The translations under genes and the position numbers were made by a program. Shown here one piece after another: positions 61,913 to 64,000 of a DNA stretch of 64,000 nucleotides (its first letter is position 1; each line of letters starts with the position of its first letter). The notes beneath the pieces were generated by a model, which made no database searches, was not told the DNA's origin, and was given only the letters and a program-made list of their open reading frames with translations. Origin of the DNA: Ananas comosus (taxonomy: Eukaryota > Streptophyta > Magnoliopsida > Poales > Bromeliaceae). The DNA is taken from NCBI RefSeq assembly GCF_001540865.1, contig NC_033633.1, positions 11,258,917 through 11,322,916 on the forward strand. Reading direction: 5' to 3'.

Positions 61913-62149
61913 TAAACTCCAATTTTCAATATAAACCCAAAGATTTGGAGATATTTGAAGGAAGTTTTGAAAATCAATGAGGGCAATTTGGTCAACCAAA
62001 GATATATTAAATATTTTTGAAGTTTTAGGGGGTATATTAAATACTATCCAAAAAAAATTATTGGGCTCTCATGACGAAAGATATTAAAAAAAAAAAAATC
62101 CTGCTCGGCCCGGTACGGCTCGGTGCGGTACCAAATTTGATCAAGTTTA

Positions 62150-62786
62150 GCTGTTACTAGCACTGGCAATACAGCTCGTTGTTTGTGAGTCAGCTCGTGG
62201 TCGGCTTAATATGAGTTTGAGACCGATCGCTTGTTTAATAAACGAGCCAAGCACGAGTTAGGATAAGCTTACTCGTGTTTGATTGGATATAGCTCGAATA
62301 TAACCACGACTCGTTACGAGCTAGAGATCGATTGCTCGTTTAATAAACGAGTCGAATATGAGCTGGGGTTAGGTCGCTTGTATTCTGTTTCATATAACTA
62401 AATGTATATATAAATTTGTACTATTCGGATTTTAGGCCAACCCACATGTAAAGAGACCAACATTGTGAATTTAAATTATTAAATTAAGATTCTAGTTTTC
62501 TAATTTTCTTTCAACTTTTCACCTGGTAGTAGGACTGATAATCTGGCTTACTATTCGCGAGTCAGATCATGTTCAACTCGTCAATAAATAAGCCGAACGC
62601 AAGTTAAATTTTTTAACTCGATATTTTAATGAGCTTGCTTGTATTTGGCTCATTGACAGTCCTACTCGTTACTGAAATATCAAGCAAAGCACAACAAACT
62701 CGTGTTCGACTAAACATTCATTGGCTTCAACTCTGCTCGCTCATTTTAAATAAACACAAGCCAATCACGAGCTCACTTTTTTCGCT

Positions 62787-62822
<36 letters not shown>

Positions 62823-62880
62823 GAAGCCAAACACAACTCAAACTATACTTGTGTTTGGCTGGAGATAGCTCGAAAATGAA
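62150..62880. repeat. Array of gctcg/cgagc hAT-like repeat fragments
   Basis: The word tcgtttaataaacgagtc or similar appears near 62230 and 62335, with many gctcgt and cgagct motifs, as in the hAT MITE at 50075. A small unit with ends TAGGACTG...CAGTCCTA lies at 62530-62664. A long A-run is at 62790-62819. Confidence 0.5.
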
Positions 62881-64000
62881 TAAATAATATATGTAAATAC
62901 TAGTTTTAAATTCTAATAATAACCAATAACAATCATCAACAAAAATAAAATTAACAATAATATTATTTATAATTACTATTAATATTTTATTGAACTTTGA
63001 TATCTTAATATTTTAAAAATTTCCTCATAGATTGCAATTACATCCGTCCCAGTCAAAAAAAGGTTATAATTTTTTTTGCTATACAATAAAATAACATTTT
63101 TATCTTAGTGCTATATATGTACTTTAATTAAAATAATTAAAAATTTACAAGCTAAGTTATAATAACCAATTAATTAAAAAGCTTAATTGATTAGACAAAA
63201 GCCTAATCAACTCCCTGATTTTAGTAATGCGTGTATTTTTATAATTTACTACAATTAGAAGTGCTTAATGACAAATTTTCCACATTAAGCATTTGTTGAG
63301 GCAAAGTGACACCTGTCGCTTTCTGATTGGCAGGCAAAGTGGGCCCACGTCTGTTTGGGTAAATTACACTTTAAGATGAATTATTATTTCAATAAAGCTT
63401 CATAATAATATAAATTAATCATAATAGTTTTATATTTCTTTTTTATCGAACTAAATTTTGCCTTTTTTTGACTTTACTATTTTTTTATGTTTCTTTTCGA
63501 GCACGAGTGATTAGTAGATTATTTTTGCTCAATTTTGTACGCAAATATATATACATAAATATAAATAATTTATTTGATTGAATATATTTAAAAATAATAT
63601 AATTATAAATAATTTATTTAGTTGCATGCGACTGAAAAATATATTTATAATATTTTATTACTAGCTATATATATGGTAAGATTATTCCCACCGCAGAAAC
63701 TTTATTTAAAAAAGATAATTTGAAGGGTAAGGTTTCATTTTAACATTTTCAACTGCTGCAGTTATACAGTCCAAATACAGTAGTTCGATTTAAAACTCAT
63801 GGCTAAAAATATAAAAAATTTATAAATATTCTTTTTTTTATTTTTTTTCTGATCGTCAAAAATTTTAAAGGACCTTCTCAAACTTTCAAGTTTATGCATT
63901 TCAGTCCCTCTCCGTCAGATTTTTTATTACTTGTCTATTTTTATAATTTATACTAAAAATATTTTTTAAATGTATAAATAATTAAAAAATTTTATAAAAA
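62881..64000. other. AT-rich spacer to window end
   Basis: No genes or clear repeats. The only GC-richer patch is near 63305-63355 (cacctgtcgctttctgattgg ... gtgggcccacgt). Confidence 0.4.

Noticed and set aside
61784..61999. 71-codon minus frame near 61.9 kb
   Set aside because: Made of the tandem AT-rich duplication; no protein features.

Overview
This is a nuclear plant genome window. Every protein-coding gene has plant-style GT/AG introns. The genes include the chloroplast sulfolipid enzyme SQD1, a PPR protein, a FAR1-related protein, an AP2 factor with a miR172 site, and a NO POLLEN GERMINATION protein. Several genes start with GC-rich coding sequence, and the spacers are very AT-rich and full of miniature transposons. 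That pattern fits a monocot, probably not a grass, but the species is an inference. Three isolated N bases (31272, 42552, 43231) show it comes from a draft assembly.

Layout of genes: FAR1-related gene (1-3179, +, 5' end missing); SQD1 (untranslated first exon near 4700, CDS 7163-9459, +); a transposon-rich interval with a Pack-MULE-like element carrying a broken ketoacyl-CoA reductase fragment (11171-11893) and a complete Ty1/copia retrotransposon with an intact gag-pol frame (13797-19709, coding strand minus); a Dabb/HS1 stress protein (20294-22959, +); an intronless PPR gene (23667-25181, +); an ARF GTPase (27821-30530, minus); an NPG-type TPR protein (34114-39229, minus); a MITE and minisatellite interval (39436-46100); a small basic protein (46217-46453, +); an AP2-like repressor with a miR172 target site (51225-54693, minus); and a mitochondrial carrier (57316-60961, minus). 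For the eight multi- or single-exon genes of known family I could place every coding exon boundary so that reading frame and total length close exactly.

The genes are unrelated in function and do not form a pathway. They are ordinary single-copy plant genes separated by mobile-element debris.

The unusual content lies in the repeats. At least six MITE families recur within 64 kb, one inserted inside another with a visible 8-bp duplication. One long-TIR (Mutator-like) family has an empty copy and a copy with captured gene sequence. Several elements sit directly in or beside TA microsatellites. The copia element lacks a recognisable initiator-tRNA primer site at its expected position and instead has a perfect 13-bp inverted repeat across the LTR/internal junction, which suggests a self-priming hypothesis. 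A roughly 127-bp minisatellite lies just upstream of the NPG gene, and a degenerate roughly 170-bp tandem repeat fills part of the HS1 intron.
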